Source: Hyphomonas sp. Mor2
Lineage (GTDB): Bacteria; Pseudomonadota; Alphaproteobacteria; Caulobacterales; Hyphomonadaceae
NCBI RefSeq assembly: GCF_001854405.1
Contig: NZ_CP017718.1
Coordinates: 248,001-312,000 of the forward strand
Length of the DNA stretch: 64,000 bases
Direction: 5' to 3'
Shown here: positions 35,942 to 44,184 of the stretch, piece after piece
Position numbering within the stretch: position 1 is the stretch's first letter
Layout of the letters: every line of letters begins with the position of its first letter
The notes under the pieces: model-generated
What the model was told of the DNA's origin: nothing
Seen by the model: only the letters and a program-made list of their open reading frames with translations
Databases searched by the model: none
Program-made: the position numbers and the translations under genes

Positions 35942-36892
35942 ATGTCCACTCACAGCGTCCTGATCAGCGAAGTCGGTCCGCGCGATGGACTGCAAAACTG
36001 CAGTGCCATCATGCCCACGCAGGAGAAGAAGCGCTGGATTTCTGCACTCGCTGCTGCCGGCGTCAAAGAAATCGAAGTGGGCTCCTTTGTCTCACCCAAG
36101 CTGCTGCCGCAAATGGCAGATACGGGTGAGATCGTGCGCCATGCGGTGCAGATTCCCGGACTGGACGTTGCAGTCCTGGTCCCAAATCTGAAGGGCGCTC
36201 AACTCGCCATCGATGCAGGCGCCCACAAGATCACGCTACCCTTATCAGTGAGCGAGACCCATTCCTTGCGCAATATTCGTCGCACGCATGACCAGGTCAT
36301 CGAGGAGGCTCAAGCCATTGCCGCGCTCATTGCTGAGCAGCCCAAAGACCAGCGCCCCCATTTTGAGGGCTCCCTGTCGACCGCATTCGGTTGCACGCTG
36401 GAAGGCCCGATCGATGATGCCGTCATCCTGAGATCAGCTGAGCGCCTGATGGCCGCTGGCTGTGATGAGGTCGGCTTGTCCGACACGACCGGCTATGGCG
36501 ACCCGGCTTCGATGCGGCATCTGATCCGTGCGGTGCGCGGCGTTGTCGGCGATGAGAATCTGACCGGCGTTCATTTGCACAATACCCGCGGGCTCGGGCT
36601 GGCCAATATCATGGCGGCCTATGAAGAAGGCATCACCACGTTTGACAGCTCGCTGGGCGGCCTTGGCGGCTGCCCCACCGCGCCAGGTGCCAGTGGCAAT
36701 GTTGTCACCGAGGACCTGGTCTTCATGTTCGAATCGATGGGCATCGATACAGGCATTGATCTGGAGGCTCTGATGGCGACGCGCGAGATCGTGGCCGCCG
36801 CCTTGCCAGATGAGGAGCTGTATGGATTCACGCCGCGGGCGGGCTTGCCGCTCGGCTTCAAGGGCGCGCCTGTCCCGGCGGCTGCCGAATAG
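35942..36892 (+). CDS. HMG-CoA lyase family protein (DRE-TIM acyl-CoA lyase)
   Basis: A 316-residue TIM-barrel lyase. The family catalytic start is EVGPRDGLQN (Arg14, Asp15), the metal histidines are in VHLHNTRG (His211, His213), and the signature Cys is in LGGCPTAPGASGNVVTEDL (Cys244). In human HMG-CoA lyase the motif after the histidines is HDT-like, but here it is HNTRG, so the substrate may differ from HMG-CoA. It cleaves a 3-hydroxy-3-methyl acyl-CoA to acetyl-CoA plus a keto compound. It leads the operon with the symporter. Confidence 0.85.
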   Translation: MSTHSVLISEVGPRDGLQNCSAIMPTQEKKRWISALAAAGVKEIEVGSFVSPKLLPQMADTGEIVRHAVQIPGLDVAVLVPNLKGAQLAIDAGAHKITLPLSVSETHSLRNIRRTHDQVIEEAQAIAALIAEQPKDQRPHFEGSLSTAFGCTLEGPIDDAVILRSAERLMAAGCDEVGLSDTTGYGDPASMRHLIRAVRGVVGDENLTGVHLHNTRGLGLANIMAAYEEGITTFDSSLGGLGGCPTAPGASGNVVTEDLVFMFESMGIDTGIDLEALMATREIVAAALPDEELYGFTPRAGLPLGFKGAPVPAAAE

Positions 36893-36917
36893 GTCAGCGA
36901 GAGGGGGAGGACCGGAT

Positions 36918-38366
36918 TTGCAAAACCTGCCAGCGCTGATCACGCTCATCGTCTACTCGGCGATCCTGTTCGGGGTCGGCCTCTGGGCGGCGCAACGCGC
37001 TAAGTCGCAGGAGGACTTCCTGCTCGGCGGGCGCAATCTCGGCCCCTGGGTGGCGGGTCTTGCTTATGCGGCCTCCAGTTCCAGCGCCTGGGTCTTGCTA
37101 GGCTTTTCGGGTTTTGTTTTTGCTGCCGGTCCGTCGGCGCTGTGGATGGTGCCTGGCATCATTGCTGGGTATGCCGCGGTCTGGCTGTGGGCGGGCGGAG
37201 TCCTGCAATCGGCCAGCCGCGATGAAGGCCAGCTGACCCTGACAGAGTTCATGACCCAGCACGCGCATCCCGGCTCGGCACGGCTGATCCGGATTGTCGC
37301 CTCGATCCTGATTGCTGTCTGCTTTTCTTTCTATGTCGCGGGTCAGTTCCAAGGCGCGGGAACCGCGATCAATGACCTGTTCGAGACCGGTTTTCTTCCC
37401 GGTGTCCTGATCGGCGCTTTGATCATTCTCGCTTATGTTTTCCTGGGCGGGTTTCTCGCCGTCTCCCTGACCGACACCATTCAGGGCCTGTTGATGGCGT
37501 TTGTCGCTGTCCTGTTGCCCACGCTCGCCTTTCTCGAAGCGGGCGGCGTGGTGGGCCTGACTCAGGCCATGGCAGAGGCACCGGAAGGCTATGGCAGCGT
37601 GTTCGGCAACCGCGCGGGCTGGGCTGCGACGGGGTTCGTGCTCGGCCTGACCGCGACCGGCTTTGGCGCCCTCGGGCAGCCGCATCTGGTCGCCTGGATC
37701 ATGGCAACGCGGGACAGGTCCGCGCGCGTCAAAGGCGCGATTGTTGCGATGAGCTGGGCCGGTCTGGTCTTCGCCGGCATGGCGGTGCTTGGCTTGTCCG
37801 GGCGCGCCATACTCGGCGGCGGCGCAGCCCCGGAAAGCGTCTTCTTCACCCTGGCGGAAGACCTTTTGCCCGCGATTTTTGCCGGAATTGTCGCCGCGGC
37901 GACCCTGTCAGCGATCATGTCGACCGTGGACAGCCAGCTGCTGGTCGCGGGCGGCGCCGTCTCGCACGATCTCGGACTCGGGAAAATTCTGGGCGGGCGC
38001 GAAGTGATGGTGTCGCGGATGGCCATTGTCGCCGTCTGTATCGCGGCGGTGCTGCTGACCTTTCTGGCGCCCTCCAGCATTTTCCAGCGCATCCTGTTTG
38101 CCTGGGTGGCACTGGGGGCGGCCTTCGGACCGATCGTCGTGGCCCGCACGCTGGGCTTCAAGCCGCGGGGACGCACAGTGCTTGCCGGGATGGTCGCCGG
38201 GTTTGGCCTGGCCGTGGCGTATGAAACTGGCTGGATCGGGGCCGGGCCGGGCGCCATGTGGAAAACCATCGCGCCGTGGATCGGCGCGTTCGCCGCGATG
38301 AGTTTCGTGGCCCTGACGCGAAAAACTCGCGCATCAGACGAGTTAGGGGTTGGCGTGGGTGAATAA
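36918..38366 (+). CDS. Sodium:solute symporter (PutP/proline-type SSS; TTG start)
   Basis: A 482-residue membrane protein with about 13 helices. The N-terminus has KSQEDFLLGGRNLGPWVAGLAYAASSSSAWVLLGFSG, the SSS first sodium-site region, and AATLSAIMSTVDSQLLVAGGAV carries the second. The start is TTG at 36918, preceded by GGGGGAGG at 7 bp; an upstream in-frame ATG would overlap the lyase gene and has no RBS. It follows the lyase by 25 bp and probably brings in a carboxylate for the same pathway (inference). Confidence 0.88.
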   Translation: MQNLPALITLIVYSAILFGVGLWAAQRAKSQEDFLLGGRNLGPWVAGLAYAASSSSAWVLLGFSGFVFAAGPSALWMVPGIIAGYAAVWLWAGGVLQSASRDEGQLTLTEFMTQHAHPGSARLIRIVASILIAVCFSFYVAGQFQGAGTAINDLFETGFLPGVLIGALIILAYVFLGGFLAVSLTDTIQGLLMAFVAVLLPTLAFLEAGGVVGLTQAMAEAPEGYGSVFGNRAGWAATGFVLGLTATGFGALGQPHLVAWIMATRDRSARVKGAIVAMSWAGLVFAGMAVLGLSGRAILGGGAAPESVFFTLAEDLLPAIFAGIVAAATLSAIMSTVDSQLLVAGGAVSHDLGLGKILGGREVMVSRMAIVAVCIAAVLLTFLAPSSIFQRILFAWVALGAAFGPIVVARTLGFKPRGRTVLAGMVAGFGLAVAYETGWIGAGPGAMWKTIAPWIGAFAAMSFVALTRKTRASDELGVGVGE

Positions 38367-38377
38367 GCGTGCCATTT

Positions 38378-38393
38378 AAATGATATATCATTT
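38378..38393. promoter_or_regulatory. GATATATC operator 4 (perfect palindrome)
   Basis: AAATGATATATCATTT, perfect over 16 bp. The last base touches the GGAGG RBS of the DUF1838 gene, so it cannot be a simple -10 box for that gene without removing the RBS from the mRNA. Confidence 0.85.
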
Positions 38394-38405
38394 GGAGGTG
38401 GACCC

Positions 38406-39326
38406 ATGAAACTCTTCTCGAAAATCGCAGCCATCGGGGCGTCGGTCGCCGCCTTGTCCGCTTGTGCAACGCTCAGTCAGGCCCAGGAAGGCGCGCGTCT
38501 CGATCCGACCGATGCAGCCGATTCCATGGCCATCATGCGCAAGATCATGTGCTCGACCGTGGACAATCAGCCGGAAGTCTATTGGTGGCACGGCATCGCT
38601 CTGACGCGGAAACAGGGCGAGAAAGACGTGCACGTGTTTGATGTTGAAGGCATGAACATCCGCGCCTGCTCGACGATTGAGGACGAGACGCTCGGCACCG
38701 GCCTGCACCTCGTGTCGCGTGAAATCCTGCTCTACAAGGACAAGGATACGGGCGAGGTCCTGTCGACCTGGGACAATCCCTGGACGGGTGAGACAGTCGA
38801 CGTGCTGCACGTCGCCAATGACCCTGTGAATTTCAAGATGTATGAGACCAATCGCGACGGCTCACCGCTGCAATGGCGCGGCGAGATTGGCGAGGACGGC
38901 ACCTGGTGGATGCGCTCGACTGTACCGCTCTGGTATCCCAATCCGCTGGGCGGCGACTTCCAGAAAGAGGTGGGCGGGACGTATCACGCAACCGAGATGT
39001 TCAATTTCTTTGGTCGCACCGATGACCTGCTCGACCCGAATGATGATTCCGCCAAGGTGACGGTTGGCTGGGCCCGCATGGCGGACTGGTTGCCCTGGAT
39101 GAACATGAATGGCCGCGAAGGCATGCTCTATATGCACACGGCTGGCTACAAGCTGGAGAATTTCGACCAGCTCTCGGACACGATGAAAGCCGAGATCGCG
39201 ACGCATTATCCGGAATATGACAGTCCACCACCGGCTGGCGATCCGCGTAAGAACATGACCAGCTGGAAGTATTATAAAGGGATTGTCGATGGCTCGATCC
39301 CGACACCGGATCGCTCGGGCGAGTAA
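38406..39326 (+). CDS. DUF1838 family exported protein
   Basis: A 306-residue protein with a lipobox-like LSAC at residues 17-20 and also a signal-peptidase-I-like SQAQ. The body has the DUF1838 pattern: YWWHGIALTRKQGEKDVHVFDVEGMNIRACS, then STWDNPWTGETVDVLHVANDPVNFKM, and a C-terminal WKYYKGIVDGSIPTPDR. Function unknown. The GATATATC operator abuts its RBS; a bidirectional terminator lies 28 bp after the stop. Confidence 0.85.
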   Translation: MKLFSKIAAIGASVAALSACATLSQAQEGARLDPTDAADSMAIMRKIMCSTVDNQPEVYWWHGIALTRKQGEKDVHVFDVEGMNIRACSTIEDETLGTGLHLVSREILLYKDKDTGEVLSTWDNPWTGETVDVLHVANDPVNFKMYETNRDGSPLQWRGEIGEDGTWWMRSTVPLWYPNPLGGDFQKEVGGTYHATEMFNFFGRTDDLLDPNDDSAKVTVGWARMADWLPWMNMNGREGMLYMHTAGYKLENFDQLSDTMKAEIATHYPEYDSPPPAGDPRKNMTSWKYYKGIVDGSIPTPDRSGE

Positions 39327-39353
39327 GATCGTAGCGATACCCTACCAAAGAAA

Positions 39354-39380
39354 AGCCGGGCTCGAGGGCCCGGCTTTTTT
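39354..39380. terminator. Bidirectional terminator
   Basis: An 8-bp perfect stem AGCCGGGC / GCCCGGCT with a six-base loop, six T's on the plus side and an A-rich stretch on the other side. It sits between the convergent DUF1838 and outer-membrane protein genes. Confidence 0.88.
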
Positions 39381-39389
39381 CGGTTTCGC

Positions 39390-40475
39390 TTAGAAGGCTT
39401 TCTGCCAACCAAGCGTAAAGGTCAGATCGGTTTCCAATTGCGGACCATTCAGGTCGCGCATCAGGGGGAGCCCGACTTCCGCGGCGATCCGATGTCCCTT
39501 CTGCCATCCGGTCTGACCCGCGAGATTGATGCCGAGCAGCACCTCGACGGTCTCGCCGCCATGATTGGCCGGGTCAGCCGTCTGGACTGGCGCGCGGATG
39601 AGCGGATCGTCGCCATCAACCTGGCCCACGGACCTGGCCTTCAGCCGCCCCGACAGGGACACCCAGGGCTGCGGCTCAAAGGCCAGCCAGCCGGTGACCT
39701 CCCCGACATCGCCAAGCGTATAGCCTTCATCATTCTCATCCAGACGAAGGATCGCAGAGGCCTGCGCGCCATAGCTCCACTTGCCGGTTCGGGATCGTGC
39801 GGTCAGGGAAGGTTTCAGGTCGAAGCTGCCGGATCCGAGTTGCATCGGGTAGGGCAGGCGCGGGCTCGGCGTCGTCCCCATGGGCGTGAGGATCTGATCG
39901 GTCTCCTCGATCGAACCGGTCGGCAGGGACAGCGCGATGCCCAGATTGATCTGACGATGCTCATAGGAGCCGTCATCGAGGCCGATAATCGCGCCGACCG
40001 TTGTGTCGCCGATCCCGCTCGTCTCGGTCGTGAACTCGCCGAGGCGCGTGGGGCCCATCGGACCCTGGAAGGTGATGTGATCCATTTCCCGGGTCACATA
40101 CATCCCCATCGCCATCAGCGTGATCCGGTCCGTCAGGCCGTACATGCCGCCGACCATATGCATCTGCATCGGCATATCGGTCGGAACGACCCGCAATGTG
40201 GGCGGCATCATGGGTGGATTTGCGAACGGGTTGGCGACGGTCGTGACCGTCTCTTCCGGAGAGATACTATTCGTTCCGTCGCGGCTTCCGGACATGTCCA
40301 TGTACATGTACCGATAGGAGGTCATCCACTCGCCTTTCTTGTGGCGGTGGTCTGCCATGACGCCGATCGGGGCGTGGTCGGAGGCGTAGGTGACCTTGCC
40401 GCCATCGCCCTCATGGGCAGCGGCAGGCAGCGCGGCGCACAGCAGAGCGGCGCTCGCAAGGAGGTTGGTTTTCAT
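39390..40475 (-). CDS. Met/His-rich outer-membrane beta-barrel-like protein
   Basis: A 361-residue protein with a signal peptide (cleavage near PAAAHEG). The mature part is beta-rich with alternating patterns and an aromatic C-terminal residue (LGWQKAF), as in outer-membrane barrels of the phenol-degradation MetA-like group. The first 120 residues are rich in Met and His (YRYMYMDMSGS, TDMPMQMHMVGGMYG), as in copper-handling proteins. It is followed upstream by a DUF2946 gene, another copper-linked family, so a copper role is plausible. No GATATATC site is near. Confidence 0.75.
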   Translation of the reverse strand: MKTNLLASAALLCAALPAAAHEGDGGKVTYASDHAPIGVMADHRHKKGEWMTSYRYMYMDMSGSRDGTNSISPEETVTTVANPFANPPMMPPTLRVVPTDMPMQMHMVGGMYGLTDRITLMAMGMYVTREMDHITFQGPMGPTRLGEFTTETSGIGDTTVGAIIGLDDGSYEHRQINLGIALSLPTGSIEETDQILTPMGTTPSPRLPYPMQLGSGSFDLKPSLTARSRTGKWSYGAQASAILRLDENDEGYTLGDVGEVTGWLAFEPQPWVSLSGRLKARSVGQVDGDDPLIRAPVQTADPANHGGETVEVLLGINLAGQTGWQKGHRIAAEVGLPLMRDLNGPQLETDLTFTLGWQKAF

Positions 40476-40524
40476 AATGGGTGTCTCGCAGACAAAGCAG
40501 GCGCTGAGGCGCCGGTTGGTGGGT

Positions 40525-40899
40525 TCAGGCTAAGTGTGTGCGAGACGCGGGCGGGCCGTGCGGTGGTGCGCCGGGCCAGAGGGGCGATCGAGGCGAAACC
40601 GGTGTCGGCAGTCCATTTGGAACGGGCTGGGTATAGACGACGGTGATCTCGAGTGAGGTGACCTTTGGAGGCGTCAGCGCGCCAGGCACGGCGCAATCGC
40701 CGCAACACGTGTCCGCAGTCTCCTGAGCGGGTTCACCCGGCAATTCCAGTTCAATCGTCTCGTTCGAGTCCGTTCCGCACAGCATCAGGTGCAGAGTCTC
40801 GCCGTTTGAAATTTGCATATGCGCCTGAGCGCCATTGGCGAAATAGCCAAAGGCGGCGATGGCAAGCAAGACCATTCGGAAGGCTGCGACCCCGTTCAT
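40525..40899 (-). CDS. DUF2946-like exported protein
   Basis: A 124-residue protein with a hydrophobic signal segment (residues 5-26) and a mature part that has HMQISNGETLHLMLCGTDSN and CCGDCAVPGAL. The Cys pattern is that of DUF2946 proteins, which are often in copper resistance clusters. Probably co-transcribed with the Met/His-rich barrel gene 49 bp downstream. Family assignment is moderately sure. Confidence 0.7.
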   Translation of the reverse strand: MNGVAAFRMVLLAIAAFGYFANGAQAHMQISNGETLHLMLCGTDSNETIELELPGEPAQETADTCCGDCAVPGALTPPKVTSLEITVVYTQPVPNGLPTPVSPRSPLWPGAPPHGPPASRTHLA

Positions 40900-40967
40900 C
40901 TCGCGTCGCTTACGGCACCGCCGGACCCTTGTCGCTGCGCCAGAATGTCCAGTTCTCAGGGCTGGGT

Positions 40968-41474
40968 CTAGAACACCTGATCCTCATAGGCGCGCCAGTC
41001 CCGACTGACAAAACGCTCATCCACCAGGGTGCGCTGGAACAGGCGATCGGCCTTGAACCATTGCCAGATACGGGCTCGCGCCTGGCCGTCATCTGAGAGC
41101 TGGATCATTTCATACAGATACAGGTCAGGCTCTCCGGTGCGGGTCCAGTTGAGCATCGTCGTCCGGTTGAAATCATCCAACGCCACATCGCAGGCCCAGC
41201 CATTGATGAATTCATTGTCCCATTTCAGGCGCCCCGCTTCGACCATGGCCGGGAAATCGCGAGTCTCGCGCTTACCGTCCGCCCAGCGATAATGATTGGT
41301 CTGATGATAGGGATGACCCGTCTCCGGGAACCTGCAGATCAGGCGAGAGGCGTGTTCGTCGATTTGCGCGCCAGTCGTGTCATAATATCGATACGTGCCC
41401 TCCCAGACGCCTTCATGGCGCGCCAGCAGTGGCATTATGGTCTTCAATTCGTTCGATGTGATCCCATCAGGCAT
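40968..41474 (-). CDS. Small calycin-like protein (resembles DUF3598)
   Basis: A 168-residue soluble protein without signal peptide. The N-terminal LLARHEGVWEGTYRYYDTTG is a lipocalin/calycin-like start, followed by FPETGHPYHQTNHYRWADGK and LNWTRTGEPDLYLYEMIQLS. It resembles DUF3598-type proteins; homology is not proven. Divergent from the TonB-dependent receptor gene; operator 5 lies 101 bp upstream of its start and could also serve it. Confidence 0.65.
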   Translation of the reverse strand: MPDGITSNELKTIMPLLARHEGVWEGTYRYYDTTGAQIDEHASRLICRFPETGHPYHQTNHYRWADGKRETRDFPAMVEAGRLKWDNEFINGWACDVALDDFNRTTMLNWTRTGEPDLYLYEMIQLSDDGQARARIWQWFKADRLFQRTLVDERFVSRDWRAYEDQVF

Positions 41475-41574
41475 GCGGGGTTACTCCAAATAAGTGTGCC
41501 GAAATTGACACGCTGTCCGTTCCGATTGTCCGGACATTCATCATGCCACTTGCAAAGTCAGAAAAACATGCGAC

Positions 41575-41590
41575 AAAAGATATATCATTT
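41575..41590. promoter_or_regulatory. GATATATC operator 5
   Basis: AAAAGATATATCATTT, one mismatch from perfect symmetry, identical to operator 7. It lies 45 bp before the TonB-dependent receptor start, in a 161-bp divergent region. Confidence 0.82.
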
Positions 41591-41635
41591 GTGAGGCGAC
41601 CGAGGAAACCGCCTCTGGAAAACTGGGAGACTTAT

Positions 41636-44101
41636 ATGTCGAAGTCGATTCTGATGGTAGGCGCAGCCGCGCTTGCAATGACTGCTTACACTGCACCTGC
41701 GCTGGCTCAGGACGTCGAAGACGAGCCAGAAGCTCGTCAGGATGTGATCACGGTCACAGCTCGGAAGACGGAAGAGAGCGTGCAGGAAACGCCGGTTGCT
41801 GTTTCCGTGGTCTCGGCAGACACGATCGATAATCTATCGCTTGTCGACTTGTCGGACATTTCGAAACTGACCGCGGGTCTGAGCTTTGACAATGAATTTG
41901 GTCGCGACTCGAACCGCCCTGTGATTCGCGGACAAGCCAACATTCTAGGCGCGTCCGGCGTGTCTTACTTTATCGATGGTGTTCGCATCTCGGGCGCAAT
42001 CACCGATTACGACCTGAATGATGTTGAGCGCATCGAGGTCGTCAAAGGTCCTCAGAGTGCGCTTTACGGTCGAAACACCTATTCCGGTGCCATCAACATC
42101 ATCACGCGTACCCCGCAGGAAGAATTCTCAGCCCGCGCAAGCCTCGACCTGGGTGAGCATGGCCAACAGGATCTCAGCCTCGGTTTTGGCGGAGCGATCA
42201 ACGATTTCGTTGCTTTTGGCGTGAACACGCGCGTCTACAATTATGATGGCGAGTTCACCAACCAGTTTGACGGTCAACTGATTGGTGAAGAAACCACCCA
42301 GTCCTTCTCCAGCGTGCTCTATCTGACGCCGAATGATGATTGGGATATCCGTCTTCGCGGATACTATTCCAGCAGTGATGACGGTCAGCCCGCACTGTTT
42401 GCCACGACGGCGGACGAGAACAATTGTTTCTTCGATAATGGCTCACTCTATGGCGGGCAGGGCCGTTACTTCTGCGGCACAATCCAGCCGCGCGATGTCA
42501 ACACAGACTATCGTCTGCAGGTGGGCCCCGATGCCGGGACCGAGATTGAGAACACGCAGATCAGCCTCTCCGTTGATGGCGACCTGAATGATAACTGGTC
42601 GATCACCTCGATCACCGGTTTCAACACGCGTGACGTGAGCCAGCAGACGGATGGCGATTATTCGCCAACCCGGTTCCAGGCGACCAATTTCGTGCCGGGT
42701 GGTTTCCCACTGAGCATTATCAGCTTCTCACCTTTCCTGGCCGTCTATGGCTACCCGACCAGCATCGCGGACTTCACCTTCGCGAATGAATCGGAAGAGG
42801 AAGAAATCTCGCAAGAACTGCGTCTGAACTATGAAACCGATCGCTTCAGAGCCTTGGTTGGCGCCTATTATCTGGACGGGGAAGACAAGAGCCGGGACGC
42901 GCGGTCTCTCCCGCAGGGCGCGCAGGCGACAGCCACCGCGAACTTCCTCGCAGAACTTGCCTCCCAACAAACGATCTGTGGGTTCAACCCGACCTGTGTC
43001 AGCATTGTGCCGCTTGGGTCGTCGACGATCAGTGTGCCGATGGGATCGAGCACATTTGACATCGAAAACAGAGCTGTCTTCGGGCTTGTGTCTTACGACC
43101 TGACCGACACCGTATCTGTGACGCTCGAGGGTCGCTATGCGGAAGAAGAAATCGAGCGCTCGGCACCGGGCGATCCGATTCAGACCGCGAGTTTCGACAA
43201 TTTTGCCCCGCGTGCGACCGTCGATTGGCAGGCCACGCCGAACAACTTGCTCTATGCGGTTTACGCCGAGGGCCAGAAGCCGGGCGGCTTCAACTCCAAC
43301 CAGGCGCAACTGGCCGGACTTGGGACGTTTGAGGAAGAAGAGGTCAAGTCGATCGAACTCGGCTCCAAGAACGTCTTCATGGGCGGGCAGCTGACCGCCA
43401 ACCTGGCCGGCTTCTTCAATGAAGTCGAAGGCTATCAGCTCACCCAGAACGTTCGGGTCAATGACACCAATACGACCTCGGCAACGGTGAATGCGGGCGA
43501 TGCTGAAATCCTCGGGATCGAGGCTGAGTTCCGGTTTATCCCGGACAGTTTTGAAGGCCTGACCGCGACGCTCAACTATGCCTGGACGGACACCGAGTTT
43601 ACCGCAGGCCGAGACCAGAATGAGGGCGTGCTGCTCGATACGCTCGACGACGGACTGGTCAACGGGTCCGTGGGATGTGAGTTCTTCGAAATTCCCGGAG
43701 ACAACACCTCTCCATGTATCCAGAACGCCTTCGGATCGATTGTCGGACGCGAGATCCCACGAACGGCCGAACACCAGATCTTCTTCGATCTCGATTATCG
43801 CGGCGCCACCGGGCACAAGGATTGGGATTTCTTCGCTGGCGCGAATATCTCTTATGAATCCAGCAAGTTCTCCCAGGTGCACAATCAGGCGGAAACCGGC
43901 GATGCAACGCTGGTCGGGGCCCGGATCGGCGTCACCAATGGCCAGCACACGCTGCGTCTCTGGGGCCGCAACCTGACAGACGAGGATTCCTCTCCATTGG
44001 TACTGCGTTACGCCGATGGCGGCGACAGCTTCAAGCGGAACTTTGTCGGCACCAAGCGCCGTGGCTCGCAAGTCGGGGTGACGCTCAGCACCGAATTCTG
44101 A
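41636..44101 (+). CDS. TonB-dependent receptor
   Basis: An 821-residue outer-membrane receptor. The signal peptide ends near APALAQD. The plug region has DVITVTARKTEESVQETPVAV (TonB box area), VIRGQANILGASGVSYFIDGV and VEVVKGPQSALYGRNTYSGAINIIT. The barrel ends in an aromatic residue (GVTLSTEF). The ATG at 41636 gives the clean signal peptide; a longer upstream frame would include the operator. The CirA/BtuB-like plug suggests uptake of an unknown bulky or hydrophobic substrate; no siderophore genes are nearby. A terminator follows. Confidence 0.92.
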   Translation: MSKSILMVGAAALAMTAYTAPALAQDVEDEPEARQDVITVTARKTEESVQETPVAVSVVSADTIDNLSLVDLSDISKLTAGLSFDNEFGRDSNRPVIRGQANILGASGVSYFIDGVRISGAITDYDLNDVERIEVVKGPQSALYGRNTYSGAINIITRTPQEEFSARASLDLGEHGQQDLSLGFGGAINDFVAFGVNTRVYNYDGEFTNQFDGQLIGEETTQSFSSVLYLTPNDDWDIRLRGYYSSSDDGQPALFATTADENNCFFDNGSLYGGQGRYFCGTIQPRDVNTDYRLQVGPDAGTEIENTQISLSVDGDLNDNWSITSITGFNTRDVSQQTDGDYSPTRFQATNFVPGGFPLSIISFSPFLAVYGYPTSIADFTFANESEEEEISQELRLNYETDRFRALVGAYYLDGEDKSRDARSLPQGAQATATANFLAELASQQTICGFNPTCVSIVPLGSSTISVPMGSSTFDIENRAVFGLVSYDLTDTVSVTLEGRYAEEEIERSAPGDPIQTASFDNFAPRATVDWQATPNNLLYAVYAEGQKPGGFNSNQAQLAGLGTFEEEEVKSIELGSKNVFMGGQLTANLAGFFNEVEGYQLTQNVRVNDTNTTSATVNAGDAEILGIEAEFRFIPDSFEGLTATLNYAWTDTEFTAGRDQNEGVLLDTLDDGLVNGSVGCEFFEIPGDNTSPCIQNAFGSIVGREIPRTAEHQIFFDLDYRGATGHKDWDFFAGANISYESSKFSQVHNQAETGDATLVGARIGVTNGQHTLRLWGRNLTDEDSSPLVLRYADGGDSFKRNFVGTKRRGSQVGVTLSTEF

Positions 44102-44135
44102 TCCGGTGCTGGACTGACCCAGACACTGTTTAAGA

Positions 44136-44169
44136 GGGCGGGTCGTTCGATCCGCCCCTTGTTTTTTTT
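44136..44169 (+). terminator. Rho-independent terminator after the receptor
   Basis: A 9-bp stem (GGGCGGGTC / GATCCGCCC, one G-T pair) with a GTTC loop and a run of eight T's. It separates the receptor from the CpeT-like gene, which begins only 16 bp later. Confidence 0.85.
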
Positions 44170-44184
44170 GAAGTGGATACATTC

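Noticed and set aside
32573..41586. The GATATATC palindrome as an ordinary -10 box
   Set aside because: At 38378 it touches the RBS, so a start 7 bp downstream would remove the RBS; also the arms are symmetrical and conserved beyond a -10 hexamer.
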